Shown: positions 32,286-44,486 of the stretch, piece by piece
Numbering within the stretch: position 1 is the first letter of the stretch
Layout of the letters: each line of letters starts with the position of its first letter
Assembly (NCBI RefSeq): GCF_014805625.2
Contig: NW_023998414.1
Span: forward strand, 20,864,590-20,928,589
From: Glossina fuscipes
Lineage: Eukaryota > Arthropoda > Insecta > Diptera > Glossinidae
DNA length: 64,000 bases
Direction: 5' to 3'
The notes under the pieces: model-generated
Told to the model about the DNA's origin: nothing
The model's database searches: none
What the model saw: the letters and a program-made list of their open reading frames with translations, nothing else
Made by a program: the position numbers and the translations under genes

Positions 32286-34785
32286 AGAAAAAACATTGAC
32301 ATAACATAATAGTTCAACTATTTAACAAATAGATACTTGTTTAATTTTTGACTTCAGATATTGAGAATATATTAAGAGCATTAGTAAGGCGTCGATATGA
32401 AGGAGATATCTAATATCCCCAAACTTGAGAGTTGCATTATTACTTACTTCTTTAGAGGACTGTCTCAATGACATCAAGGGCCAATTATCTCCGGATCCCC
32501 CTCTCTTAAGACAAATATCAGACAATTGATGTTTTCGATATGGTCAATACATACAGAATTTTTACAGGATTTTTCTTCCAACGATTGCTCGTTGAAATCT
32601 TTTGGATTTGAGAAGAAAAGGGCTCGTGATATGATCAAATTTTTACCTTCTCAAGTTAAAGATGTGGATATGATCGACATTTGATTATCATAAAAAGAAA
32701 TGCGTATTTTAATCGTGGATTTATGTGATTGCATTACGCAAGTTCGCCATTCGATCAAGTTGAAATTTTACATCCGTTTTGGATCCGCTAAATGGTGGAT
32801 TATCTTTTCTTTTCTGATAGAGGAAAGCGAGGGATGTAAAGGGATGTAAAGCTCGATAAGCTAAAGAGTTAAATGTATTCGATTAGGTAATAAATTATGT
32901 AAAAATTGTAAACTAAATTTTGAAAGGCGGATAATTAATAAAAACTTGTCAGGCTTAAAATGAATGAACATTTTGTATAATAAAATCTCTACTTTTTGTG
33001 GATTTATGGTTGGAAACAATTCAATTTTCTGCATTTTACTTCATTATCATAAAATAAAAGTTTATTTAAAATTAAAAGCTGTTCCAAATATTTGAAACTG
33101 TAACACATTTATGGAAAATAGAAAAGAAAACGAAAAGAAGGATATTTATGGCATTTAGAAAACTTACTTTTATTTCACTAAAAGCCATTAAAGAAACTTG
33201 AATACTTGTGTTCTGATAATATTGATAATTGTCGGCAGCAAATGTTCAGATTGGACTTGCACAATTTGCTTACATATGAACAGACAGGGCAAAAAGCGAA
33301 GGCACCTATCCTTGTTAAATTAGAATTTTCAATTTTATATTTTTACTTTTATAAATATTTATGATTGTTTTATTCATATAATTCTATCGGATTAAAATTG
33401 GCAATGTGTAGCATGCATTTAGGCAGGAAAAAAAAACAATTAAAAATTATAAACATATACAGTTTCGTAGAGAGAAAAGTTCGATTATCAAATGAATATA
33501 TATTTATTTTATCTCATTTTGATATATGGATTTTATTTGCTATAAACATAAATGTCTATAAATATGCAATTTATTACAAAAGTATATACAAGTAGTGAGC
33601 GTATACGGGATTGCAAATAATCACTGCCGCTACTAGGCTGAACTATGAATAGTGCATAGTGAATGTTAAAATGTTTCCTTGTGGAGAATGCATTCGAATG
33701 TTTTATCAGGTAACTGCGCGTTCGGCTATGTTTCAAAAAAAATTGCAGTCAGAGATAAGAGTAAAGAAAAGAAAAAAAAAACTTTTTATTGATATTTTTT
33801 TCCTAGTACTCATATACAATAAGTCTGCGCGTTTTATAATGCCTTTGAAACAAAGACAGTTGAGCAGTTATCGAATAAATTTCACTGTTAACTCGCTAAT
33901 ATATGTTATAAAAAACTTTTCACATTCTATGCCTGCAAAGAATGCGTAATAAATGTAGCGAGAAATCTATTATGTCTTAATGCTTCCTGCATAACTAACT
34001 AAAGCCTGTATATCGATATCTAATGATGATATACATACCATAAAATGTGTATATGTCGTACATTTGTTTGTGTAAATCAAGTTAACCAAGCGAAATGATA
34101 ATTTAATTAAAAAAAAACGAGTTACGCACACGGCTTAGGTCGAATATGTTAAAAACTTTATATAATTTTTTCTCTGCATTTGAAAGATATAAATCAATAT
34201 TGATCCGATCATAACTGAATTTGATAAAGATATTAAAGACGAATCTCTTACGATATTAATGTTCTTACAAGCATGACAACAAAATTAAATGTTTGATATT
34301 TTATAATGGAATTTACTTTATAATAATGATTTGATATATATATCAAACACAACAACATTGATCTACTTTTCACATATCATTTCCTATTAGGATTTTGATG
34401 ATATGTAGCAGCACTTGATATTGATATTTCGTGCCGCAAATAATAATGTAGGATGTTTAATTGTCGACGTTGCTTAGTCATGTCGTTTTAACTTGTTACA
34501 TTCTCCCTCAGTGCATTTGGAAACATAAAAGATAGCCATCTGTGTATGCCGTGTAAAACTTGCTTTAAATCATATAATGGACGAGCTTTCACTAGATTAA
34601 AAGTTTTCCCAGAATTGATTCATGAGCAAACCAAGACATTACGAAACAATAGTACAAAGCATTTGATGAAGATTAACTATACTACTTTAATAATTTAAGC
34701 TTAGTATTCAAAATATTCAAAAGTAAGGCCTTTCTTCAATTACATATATTTTACGTAATTTTTCTGTGCAAAATTATGACAATTG
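32286..34785. other. Intergenic DNA, no feature seen
   Basis: AT-rich; open frames at 32322-32525 and 33365-33949 overlap on opposite strands and have low-complexity composition. No gene supported. Confidence 0.4.
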
Positions 34786-34789
34786 TTTG

Positions 34790-35135
34790 CTAAGGGATTT
34801 TATGTCTGTCCACTTAGTTTTCTATCTTCATCCTATAGTTGGCAGTTTTGAACATGTTGATGAAATTTGCTACACTGAGATGCTTTGACCGAAGAACGAA
34901 CGGCATTGGAAATGGTTCGACTCTTTCAACCACTTCCCTAAAAACGCCTAAAATTGCAATTTTCAAAACTTTTCGACAAAAGTTGCTAAGTAAGAATATT
35001 TTGGCCTTCTAAGTTGGACCGGCCGATGAAAACTGAAATATGATGATACATGACAAAGAGGTCTAATTTTCGATGCTTCATAATCCAAATCAGATCATAA
35101 TAGTAACGGTTTAGAGTATCTAGTCGTCGGCCTTG
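34790..35135 (+). repeat. Dispersed repeat family R2, copy 7
   Basis: TTTATGTCTGTCCACTTAG, GATGAAATTTGCTACACTGA, GATGCTTTGACCGAAGAACG, AACGGCATTGGAAATGGTTC and CAACCACTTCCCTA. It then shares the distal part with copy 8: AAAATTGCAATTTTCAAAAC and GAGTATCTAGTCGTCGGCCT. Confidence 0.6.
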
Positions 35136-35322
35136 ACCGATTGTATTGTTGTTACTCGTTTTTTTTTTTTTTTTTTATTTGAGACAAATAATAAGCCTGT
35201 TATAAAGTCGTGCGAGCCCCTTACGAGCAATATTGGTTTGGTGATCAAGTTTATTGCATATAGTTGCACCTATGCCTTTACGACAGTGAATTTCTTTGTT
35301 TTTTATTTTATATAAGGTTTGA

Positions 35323-35511
35323 ATGGAAGATTATTTGCTACATCCGGCATTGCACAGACTATGCCGGAGTGAATGTAATTTTCCGATTTCACGATCTAAA
35401 ATCTCTGGGTGTTCATGTGATGACGGTACAAACTGCAACACGCCACAAACAAAGCCAGTAGAAACAGGCAGCAAAAATAAAGCCCCCGATCTAGAAAATT
35501 CATTGGATTAA
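35323..35511 (+). CDS. Weak candidate coding segment, cysteine-containing
   Basis: A 62-codon open frame from an ATG to TAA with balanced composition, including RSECNFPIS, GCSCDDGTNCNTPQ and an acidic tail ending ENSLD. A second frame over the same bases (from a TATAAG/GT boundary near 35315 to 35461) is also open. Either could be a last exon of a plus-strand gene, or neither. There is an in-frame stop directly before the ATG. I recognise no family. It stands out only because the surrounding DNA has few such balanced frames. Confidence 0.2.
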   Translation: MEDYLLHPALHRLCRSECNFPISRSKISGCSCDDGTNCNTPQTKPVETGSKNKAPDLENSLD

Positions 35512-37137
35512 GCCGACGTTTTAGACGATATGGATCCACCCAAGGATTGAATAATCCTTCCAGCACTCAGCACTTAGCATACATCGTCAGGCCTTATCAT
35601 ATGTTTCGACAGATCTAAAACGAGAAACGCGTTTTTCGCAAATGCAATATTTGCGTTTTTAAGAACTGAGTAAATTATGCTTTCTTTTACAGTAAAGTAT
35701 GCTTTACAGCAAATATTTTTGCACATTGATAAAACGGACTTTCAAATAAATTATAATAATATTTACATTTAGCCTTCCATATCCCGATGACTAGCAGGTA
35801 AGTATGAAGCGCTTTACGAAGAAGAGAAAATTGTAAATTTCCTTAGAATACACTGCGCCTGGGAGCAATCATAAAGTCAGTGTATATAATAAGAATATTC
35901 TAGAATGAATTCTTTTTCATGAGCGCTTATGTTTAACATTTCTAATGAAGTTGAAATTTACATTAACAACATAGCGTCATATCAAACATTTGGATGAATG
36001 AATGTATTCGAGTGTATGTATACTTACTTCGGTGTATTACATATAACATGTATATGTAGAATATATATATATATATGCAATTTTTTCATTTGTGTGACAT
36101 GAAGTCAAAGTGAAAAGTTTTCGAAAGAAGAAAAAAAGCAAATACATAACGACCAAGGTATCCTCTATACGCACGCATAACGTTCTCCAAAGGGAATGTA
36201 CATTCTTGATCGGCGGAGAAGCGTCTGTCCTCCCGTCTATCCTTTTAACATGTTCGTTGCTGAAGGGGTCGTGGTCGCAAATATTGAGATGCAAAGTTGA
36301 AACTGTCGTTAACAATTACATTATAAGTTAAGAAAGAGGCGTGATTTGTCCATCATCATAATTAATGGTAATAACACAAGCTAGATGTTATATGACCACA
36401 AATGTGATCTTAATAGGCATGAAAGGCATGACTATGAAAGGTATATAAGGCTAGTGGAAAGAATAAAGTAAAAAATTTCTCCGCTTGCCCAAATGACACG
36501 CCCGCATTTAATAAGCAACTTTGTAATAATAATGCATTAATTTGGGGAAAAAGATAGCTATCGAACCTTCGCCATGAGGTGAGCATAACTTATTTCACTT
36601 CGAATTTCTTTTTAAAGTCTTACATTCTCCGTGGTATAGTGGCACTGTCATGATTGCATTAATTATGAATATTACGTTGGCTGAAGAGCAAATAGAATAC
36701 ATAAAGAAGTTATGAAGACATTCTCTTAGGTACCACGTAACTATCCCGGCCAATGGAATAAAAAAAATCATTTTTGATGGAATTTTAAGAATTTCTTTCA
36801 TTATTACGAGGAACGTTGATGTTGTATTGATAACATTAGCGAAACTCTTTATATATATATATGTATATATGCATATATATGTATATATATATAAGCATGT
36901 ACTTTAATATTAATACATGAAAAGACAAAAGCAATTTTATTGTAATTAAGTTTGAGTTTAAGATCTCATGTACGCTTGTTTACATGTTCTTTTCGTGTAA
37001 CTATGTTCAACAGTTACATTTATATGCGAGAACACAACTTCTAGAGTCTATCAAGTCTTTCGAAAAGTACATTTTATTCGTTTTGCGTGAGATTCAAATT
37101 TAATATTAACAGTTACCGTGAACACTTGATTCGAGCT
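35512..37137. other. Intergenic DNA
   Basis: AT-rich with a short AT run at 36061-36076 and an alternating purine-pyrimidine stretch at 36850-36893 that is partly palindromic. No gene seen. Confidence 0.4.
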
Positions 37138-37548
37138 ATGGCTACAAGTTCACCTCATCTAAATTGGTTGATAATCCGTAACAACAACGCCTAGTTGTTG
37201 AAGAAACGTGATGTAAAGAAGCCGCTGAGCACAGAACCCAACAATTTAACTAATGTGAATTGTTACCCCTACAGTGGTCTCGTGCACAAGAAGTTTTTGG
37301 GTATTGTTCGAGCGTCCGATAAGAAAGCCTTTGGTTATGAAAAAGGGAAATATGCTCAATGTCCAGCTAAAAATACTATGAAAGTTACTATGAAGGCCGC
37401 CGGTCTTAGAAGATCACTAAAGAAATTGAGAAACTTATTGATTGGCAACAAATACCGCAAGGCTCTAACACAGGCTGTTTTGGGTTGCGCTTCTGCGGTT
37501 TTGCGTTCACAGTAATTACCCCAGATTAAGAGAACCAAATCTACTTGA
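37138..37548 (+). pseudogene. RpL28: Processed pseudogene of ribosomal protein L28
   Basis: An intronless copy. The frame starts MATSSPHLNWLIIRNNNA and reaches TAG at 37192-37194. It continues in the same frame with [52 protein letters not shown] and ASAVLRSQ, then TAA at 37513 followed by LPQIKRTKST and TGA. RpL28 is a large-subunit (60S) protein, so a functional copy would be cytoplasmic-ribosomal. Several arginines have become cysteine (YAQC, LGC), as expected from CpG decay of CGN codons. One residue is inserted near the N-terminus, and part of the GFG-VLKKG segment is missing. The lack of introns and the decay point to retrotransposition of an mRNA; no poly(A) tail is visible. Confidence 0.92.
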
Positions 37549-38038
37549 AGAGTATACATATATAAAGTTGAGGCGTATTCATTTTCCACCCTTGGAAGAA
37601 ACATTGTGTTCAAAAGCTGCATCAATGAGATTAAAATCTTCGAAGTTTTGTCTTGTTGTTGAGTGCTGCCGCACTCAGCGTACTCAACAGACATAATGCA
37701 CCTTTTGTTCAGATCGATGCAGTCCGAGTTGCCTAGCATCCGGTTTCGAAATGCCGAAGAAGAGAATATTGTTCTTTCGACGCGGTCGTCATATTAGTAG
37801 AAATATAGGATATTTTGACATATATATATATATATTGTAGTCTGCATTTTTCTCTCTGCATATATGCAAGCGTACATTTGTTAATGCAGCTACGAATTTT
37901 TTAATCACTTTTGTGCACTTTGCCAGAAACCTCAAACATTTATGAATTAATGCAACTCGACACACCCGCACACGCTCTTTTTCATTGCACTACTGACTAT
38001 CCATTAATTTTCGTTTTTTTTTTTTATTGTTAATTGTA
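37549..38038. other. Intergenic DNA
   Basis: Follows the RpL28 pseudogene. It holds a moderately GC-balanced stretch (37650-37740) without an identifiable gene, an AT run at 37818-37834 and a poly(T) run near 38016. Confidence 0.4.
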
Positions 38039-38275
38039 TTAAATTCTTGTTACGAGTGTCTTATATCGCGGCCCACGCTCTCGTCCTCGAAAAGGATCTT
38101 CGTTGTATGCCGCCGAGCGGGCAAGCCACGAAAGCTTTCTCTCATATAGGCGAAGTATAGCTTGATAGGCGGTTCGAAATGGTTTCCAAATATCGGCCGC
38201 AGCGAAGTATTTATATTCTACATCACTTTTGATACCGAAGACATAAAGTTTGTGCGAATGTTTGTTGTTTAGATG
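38039..38275 (-). CDS. Unidentified GC-rich open frame without an ATG
   Basis: A 78-codon stop-free frame on the minus strand. Its core (about 38055-38205) is clearly more GC-rich than the surrounding DNA. It reads IWKPFRTAYQAILRLYERK, then LSWLARSAAYNEDPFRGR and ERGPRYKTLVTRI before TAA. There is no start codon, so it would have to be an exon. A possible donor (CTC/GTAACA) lies near 38055. The upstream part (38210-38275) resembles the outer end of an R2 repeat, so the open frame may cross a repeat boundary. The protein is not recognised. It could be an exon, a fragment of an unknown element, or transferred DNA. Confidence 0.25.
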   Translation of the reverse strand, partial: HLNNKHSHKLYVFGIKSDVEYKYFAAADIWKPFRTAYQAILRLYERKLSWLARSAAYNEDPFRGRERGPRYKTLVTRI

Positions 38276-40389
38276 CTATTTAGATATTATGTGTAGATAT
38301 TTTATTCAAAAGATATCATTCTACGTTCTCATTTAGACGATATCAAAAGCTCAATATTCTCACCGATTGACGTTACACGAGGAGATGAGATGCTCATCAC
38401 TTCCCCTGTACAGTTAGAGTTAGAGCTGTGATTTTACTCTATTTCTATTATTTTTATTTGCGTTTAATTTATTATTAATGACGGAATAAATCGATTTAAT
38501 AATGCAAGCAATGTTTGCAACATGCATTGTTCTATGGTTTGTTGAAATACCTAAAGCACTCTAAAGAAGCCGAAGTCGACGGAAGGTGCGTATCACGTCA
38601 ATTATGAGAGAATTCTCTAAATGCTTTACTACATCTTCAATGCATATTTTTGGGCGTTACAATTATTTATTTGTCAAACTAAGTGTTTATAAAAGGACGC
38701 GAGGGTAATCCAACTAACTGAAAGTTTACTACCACTGTAGAATTTACCTGAGAAGAAGAAGAAGGAGAAGGATATAGAAATGCAATAGAAATGCTATAGA
38801 AATTGCGATTGTGGGCAATAGTAACAATACAAGTGCAACTTCTCGAAATACAGGGGATCGGGAAAAGGGACACACGATAAACAAAACCAAGTTAGGAATT
38901 AAAATTTTTACTTTAAATACGGCAACGGTACCATACCCTGCCCTATGAAGCAAAAAAATATATATGTATATATTTTGCAATGAACTTATCTATTGATGAG
39001 ACCACATAAAAAATGTTAACCAGAAGTCAGGGTGACTGTGAAACCGCTTCGAAATAAACGGGTTAAGAATATTGACATGAACTTTTTGAAAAAACTTTAT
39101 TGTCCTTTGAGTTGTGTCGCCTATCTTGCATTTGATCTGCTGACCTAGCTTCTATTTAAGTCTAGCGGTAAGAATTTACGACGTCTTAAGCTGTACTAAA
39201 ATGGCTGTTACGTAACAATATCCTTTCACTTTGCGGTACTTATACATAATTGATTGTTGAAAATCTCTAACTTTATAAAGCATAAAACACTAAGAAAAAT
39301 GCCATGAATTTGTAGAAATATTTCATAATTTAATTTTCCTCGCTCTTGGCAAATACTTACCTCGGATAGAAACAAAGGAATTTCGTTGAAATTATATACA
39401 CTTTGTTATTTCAAGTGGAATTTTTGGCTCCAAACGCATTTTATATATATATATATTTTTTTTTGCTTGTGACATTTTAATTTCTTTCCCCTTTTGCTTT
39501 GCTCTTACGAGCATTTCATAAATATATATAGAGGATATTTGGCCAATGTTCGTTATTAGTAAAGAGAAATTTTATGAACGCTTTAAACAGAATTTTGAAT
39601 ATATTTAAGCAAATAAGGCAAAAAAAAAAAAAAAAGAGAAGAGAAGAAAACTCACAATTGAGGGCCAGTTAGTGTACAATTCGCTGCTCGTTCGATATGT
39701 GAAATACTTACGTTGCTAGCAAGTATTCAATGTTTTTATGGTAAATTAACGTAAATAAACTTGATTTAATCATATATGAAGAACATGAGCATTACGGGTC
39801 ACCTACACGCCTACAATTGAAAAAAAAATTTTTTAATCATTTTTCTTAATTAGAGTTTATCCTCCTCCTTTGACTTTTCGATTTCATTTCGAATATGTTT
39901 TTTTTTTTTCTTTTTAAACGGCAATCATGCATGTTAGTTATTAAGCAAAAGGAGAAGAGAAAAATGTGCGAGTAGAGCAGGTGAATGCTTTATGGTGATT
40001 AAGTTCATCTTAATATTTCATGAAAGTATGCGATCACCGAAGTTATGGCGCAATAAATTGATGCTCTCGTATAGGCTTAGCATCTGATTGGAATAAAAGC
40101 TGAAAATACCGTCTTTAGCATAATCCAAACACTTTCATTATTATTTCCTCGGTAACCTAATTATAAGCCGTAGTTGGAGAGAAGAGACGTTGTTCACAAA
40201 CTATGCTTTGTATGATATTTTTTTTTTTGGGAATTTTTAGCTAAGGCACTACCTGAAGTGAAAACAAAACTTAAAAAAAAAAGATTTATCTCGCGAAGGG
40301 GCGGAAGGAACGCAAATTATCCAGTGACTATACTAAGCTTTTGACATGTATGTATGTAAGATAGATTTAATCCCGCTTGTAAAATAATG
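38276..40389. other. Intergenic DNA
   Basis: AT-rich. Two good minus-strand donor-like sites occur (GTAAGT near 39355 and near 39712) but no coding exon adjoins them. They could belong to untranslated exons or be chance. Poly(A) near 39620. Confidence 0.35.
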
Positions 40390-40600
40390 TATCCGCCTGA
40401 GAAGCCAAGTGGGTAAGATTACTATAATAATAAGAGAATAAGAGAACTACTAGCGGTCTATATACTGGTGGGTTTAAATCTCAAGTATTCCCGCGTTTTC
40501 TTTGGTCGCAGCTACAGAGAATACTTAGCCGGTAAAGCTATAACACTTATTATCAATTGGTCACACTCTCACCGGTTTGGGATCGCCAATTTATTTATTT
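40390..40600 (+). mobile_element. tRNA-derived SINE, copy 3
   Basis: Starts TATCCGCCTGAGAAGCCAAG (A-box side), carries an AT/AG-rich insertion, then GGTGGGTTTAAATCTCAAGT (B-box side). The family body follows: TTGGTCGCAGCTACAGAGAA, TACTTAGCCGGTAAAGCTAT, AACACTTATTATCAATTGGT, CACACTC. Confidence 0.7.
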
Positions 40601-43050
40601 GAAAGTCGCTTTCTAGTTATTTGCGGTAGAAAAGTTAAATGCAAAGCAAGCATAGCTCTTACTATTTTAATCTAAACGCGAACATGCATCAAGAAGAGAT
40701 CGACTGAAGGATAGACGATTAATTCAAATTCACAATTTTATGCGAATTAAGAAAATTACATCCTTTGGCGGTCTTTGTTATTCGCATATTAAAAACAAAG
40801 ATGAAATAAATTTGGCTCAAATCATTTGGTGATTTGGTGATCGATAGAAAGCAAAACAAAAATTTTAAACTTTATATATAAAAAAAAAAACACGATCATG
40901 AATAAATTTATTTAAATTTAATTTACTATTGTATTACAAAGAAAATCGATTGAACTAAATATAGATATAGTGGAAATTAATCGTATATCACTTATATTGC
41001 GTCCATTAATATGATTTATATTCATTTGCAAAGTAAATATATATGTATGTAGTCGTATCATATTATTATAGTAATTGTATCAGTAATTGTATTAAATCAT
41101 ATCTATATAAGTAAATGTTTGCACTTCATTTCACTTCATTTATTAAGTGTTAAATATCTTGATGGTTAAAATATTTGAAATTCTGCGGCATATTATCGGG
41201 CATTTGTATGCTCATATGAAATTAACGGTTGTCTTTGCAACATATATATTCATTTATATGTATGTATACATTTATATTTATATTCTTTCAAGTATCACTT
41301 GTAAACGGACAAGTTTACATCGCAGATTCATATACAAAATATAAGTTAAACATTATACTATGCATCTATATGTTAATTATTTATCAGGAGTTTTTTTTTT
41401 TGTTTTTCATTTATTTACCTACAATTTCTTTCTTTTTTTTTGTTGTTTTTCTTAATATATTTTTTTTTTAATGTCTTTACTCTACCACATGTCACTCGTA
41501 ACTGAGTGTCCTGCCTATATATGCTCTGCTTAAATACAATTTCTTCATTATCGTATTCCTATCTTGCACGTGCAATGTTTGTTTTTTCTTTTTGTTTTTT
41601 TTTTTTTTTTATCTATTTTCTACTTTGTAGTATAGCGGTTAGCTTCTTAAATATTTACGTTTACGAAGAGAGCTTTCGAAATATGCGAAAGCAAAAATAA
41701 AAAATGCAAAAAACATTTGAAAAGCTTTCCAAAGTCAAATGCAATGCAGAGTTACCTTAAATCTGCGAGAAACTTTTCACAAACTTGAGATCTCCAACAT
41801 TGGAGCAAGAATGTAAGTTAATGTATATTGTGGGCGTGTCAATTGTCTAATTGAAATATCCGATGACCATAATAAAATCGTAAATGATTAGAAAGAATTA
41901 TTTTTTTTTTAATTGTTCGTCTATAGATTTTACAGGATTCATTGATGAGACAGAGAGAGCGAGAGAGAGAGAGCTTGAAGCGATCCAATGAAACAAGTGA
42001 AAATGAAGTGAGTAATGGCAGTTTTTTATTTCAATATTATAGAATTCTGACAATTTGTGAGTGTAGTGGATGAGCGATAATTACACGGGTCAAACAACTA
42101 CAAGCATGCCGTGAGAATCCACTGAATTCGTATAATAGACAGTAGTAGGCAAAGATACGGAAGAAATTTTGAGCGGTTAGATGGACATAGGTAAAGTTAT
42201 TCTCGATTTGATTTTATTAAAGATTAGTTGATATGTAGTTTTGGTGAATTTCCTTTCGAAAAATGATAAAAAGATTTATTTTTAATAGAAGACCATTGGC
42301 AATCATGTGTAATTTTGTTTTTGGTTTTTTTGTATTTTCGACTCACTTGCAAAATTCATTGTCATTAACTTTAGGCTAATAGTAGCAGTAGTTCTTTGTT
42401 GAGCATTCATATTTGAATACAACTGGGCGTATGAGTGACAAGAAATGAATTTAAGCACGTACACATACGCACAAACAATTTACGTCAGCAAGGAAATAGG
42501 CCTTCGTCATAGAACGTATACAGATTTTATGTTTGTGTTTTATTTATGCATTTTTTCTTTATTTCTTTTTGTTTTGTTTTCGGTTTGTGGCACTCGTGTG
42601 CATACATCAAAGTCTCTTACTTCTAAATATCTACACATACGTATGTATATGCATGCAATATATTATGTATGTTTAATAATAATGTTACTATAAAAAAAGC
42701 ATGACCTTAATAAAAACACATTTTAAGCGGTAAAGCGAAACAAAGGAATCAAAACAAAACTGTAAAGAAATGTATGTAATATTGTAATACAAAATTTCCC
42801 ACCATATAGTTAATAATATTAATAAAACTTCAGATTAAAGGTCAAGCTAACGGTTCTCAACTTATTTTAAGCTTTTTTTTCTGAGAATATTAATTAAAAT
42901 TTTATTTACTTAATTTTTTTTACGCGAAATAAATACATATACGCTATTAATTAAATTGTTTGAATTAAAAAAAAAAATTCAATTAATTTGCACTGTTTTC
43001 GATACTTCAGTTACAATAATTGCATAAATAAAAGCATATTTTATTCAAAA
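40601..43050. other. Intergenic DNA, no feature seen
   Basis: AT-rich with an (AG)n stretch at 41950-41972 and long poly(T) runs (41596, 41900). The open frames here are hydrophobic low-complexity products of T-rich DNA. Confidence 0.4.
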
Positions 43051-43054
43051 TATT

Positions 43055-43720
43055 GCCCATTGCATCACCAAATCCTAAATCGATTTACGCAATTCCGTCT
43101 GTCCATCTGTCCGTCTGTTGTCAACATTCCCCCAGCCGAAAAAGTAAGGCTATGACATCCAAAAACTTTGGGCGTTCTTGCATACTGGTTGGTGTTGAAA
43201 ATGGGCCCAATAAGTCAACGGACACGCCTACAGCATCAAGTCAACCGAGAACACATCCGTTTTTCATTAAAGGATTAAATAATTCGTTTTTTGTTCATTA
43301 CTCATAAACGACAGTAGATAAATCTATAAAATTTCCAACATATAGTCTATGGGCAATGCTCTAGTACCACTGAAAAAATGGGAAAAATTGGACACGCCTA
43401 TTCAATTTTATAGTGTATCATAATTTCATTTTTTTTGTTTGCAAACCCTTTATATAATGCACAGAAACAAGCTTCAAAAACCCCCATAGAGCATACAAAT
43501 TTTTGGCTAGTTTTCAATACGGAATGCACCTAAGCAAGTCTGCCCATTTGGCTGTTCAACTGTCCGTTTGCCGAATTGCGTAATATCTGTGGTAAATATT
43601 CTCTTGTGCGCGAAAAAGAGGTCATTGCCTAAACAATTTGCAAAAACAATTTGAAAGTGGCCCTGACAAGTCAAAGAATATGCCTACAACGCCCACAATT
43701 TTAAGGTTTTTTCAATTCTT
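43055..43720 (-). mobile_element. DINE-1/INE-1-like element, copy E
   Basis: Minus-oriented. On the plus strand: CCTAAATCGATTTACGCAAT, CTGTCCATCTGTCCGTCTG, a CCGAAAAAGTAAGG segment, GGACACGCCTACAGCATCAA, GTTTTTCATTAAAGGATTAA and TTTTTTGTTCATTACTCATA, followed by a second, more decayed unit. Closely parallels copy F 1.3 kb away. Confidence 0.7.
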
Positions 43721-44217
43721 AAATGCATATCGAGAAAGAATCATCGAATATTTCATTCTTTGGAAAAATTTTTCAATTATCCATCGACGACATCGCGTTG
43801 TTTCCTGAAATGAAATTCGCGTTGACAACCGACGCTAGCTTTTCAACGTATTTCTAATGATCGAGATGCATGGCAGAAATGTTGACGTTTTAATCTATAG
43901 ATTAATACTCACATTTTACGGCGACCTTTCAAAAATATTATAAATCAATCATTCAATTGAAAATATGTAACCTTATATTTGTACAAATAATTTCTAATTA
44001 AATTTCATTTTAATTGAGCAAAGGATAAAAGTGTCTAACACTTGAACAGTTATGCATATATAGAGCGAATAAGAGAATACTTTCAATTGAATAGGAGCAG
44101 CTCTTATCGTTAAAATAAAAATAGTTTATGTGTTGGAAAAAGAGTTTACTGCATTTACATATTTACAAGATAATGAATGTTAAGTAAAAAAAAACTGTAA
44201 AACAACTATCCTTCAAG
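43721..44217. other. 5' flank of the initiator tRNA gene
   Basis: AT-rich; no other gene. Initiator tRNA transcription depends on internal boxes, and no distinct upstream element is visible. Confidence 0.4.
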
Positions 44218-44289
44218 AGCAGAGTGGCGCAGTGGAAGCGTGCTGGGCCCATAACCCAGAGGACCGAGGATCGAAACCTTGCTCTGCTA
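44218..44289 (+). tRNA. tRNA-iMet-CAT: Initiator tRNA-Met (CAT)
   Basis: Complete 72-nt gene with the eukaryotic initiator hallmarks. The first pair is A1-T72 (AGCAGAG with CTCTGCT). The anticodon stem has three G-C pairs (GGG-CCATAA-CCC region). The T loop carries GATCGAAA instead of the elongator TTCGA form. The anticodon CAT is at 44250-44252. This tRNA starts translation with methionine in the cytoplasm. The variable loop reads AGGAC where I recall AGGTC in other flies; that base is not in a stem and should not block folding. A 12-T terminator follows. The gene sits between two direct DINE-1-like copies. Confidence 0.97.
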
Positions 44290-44314
44290 TCCCATCTCTG
44301 GTATCAAGTGGATG

Positions 44315-44326
44315 TTTTTTTTTTTT
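44315..44326 (+). terminator. RNA polymerase III terminator of tRNA-iMet
   Basis: Twelve consecutive T residues 25 nt after the tRNA 3' end, a strong pol III stop. No shorter T4 run lies closer. Confidence 0.85.
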
Positions 44327-44367
44327 GAAGTCCTTACATTATTTATTTCCTTGTCTTCACTCTTACC

Positions 44368-44447
44368 CTTCGCCCAAGGATGAACGATATATATATTTCT
44401 GTTGAGACGTTTGCAACATCCAAAAGGAAGCCTGAGACACTTTACAA

Positions 44448-44486
<39 letters not shown>

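Noticed and set aside
36850..36893. Partly palindromic TATA/TGCA tract as a replication or regulatory site
   Set aside because: Simple alternating AT sequence of this kind is common in fly intergenic DNA.
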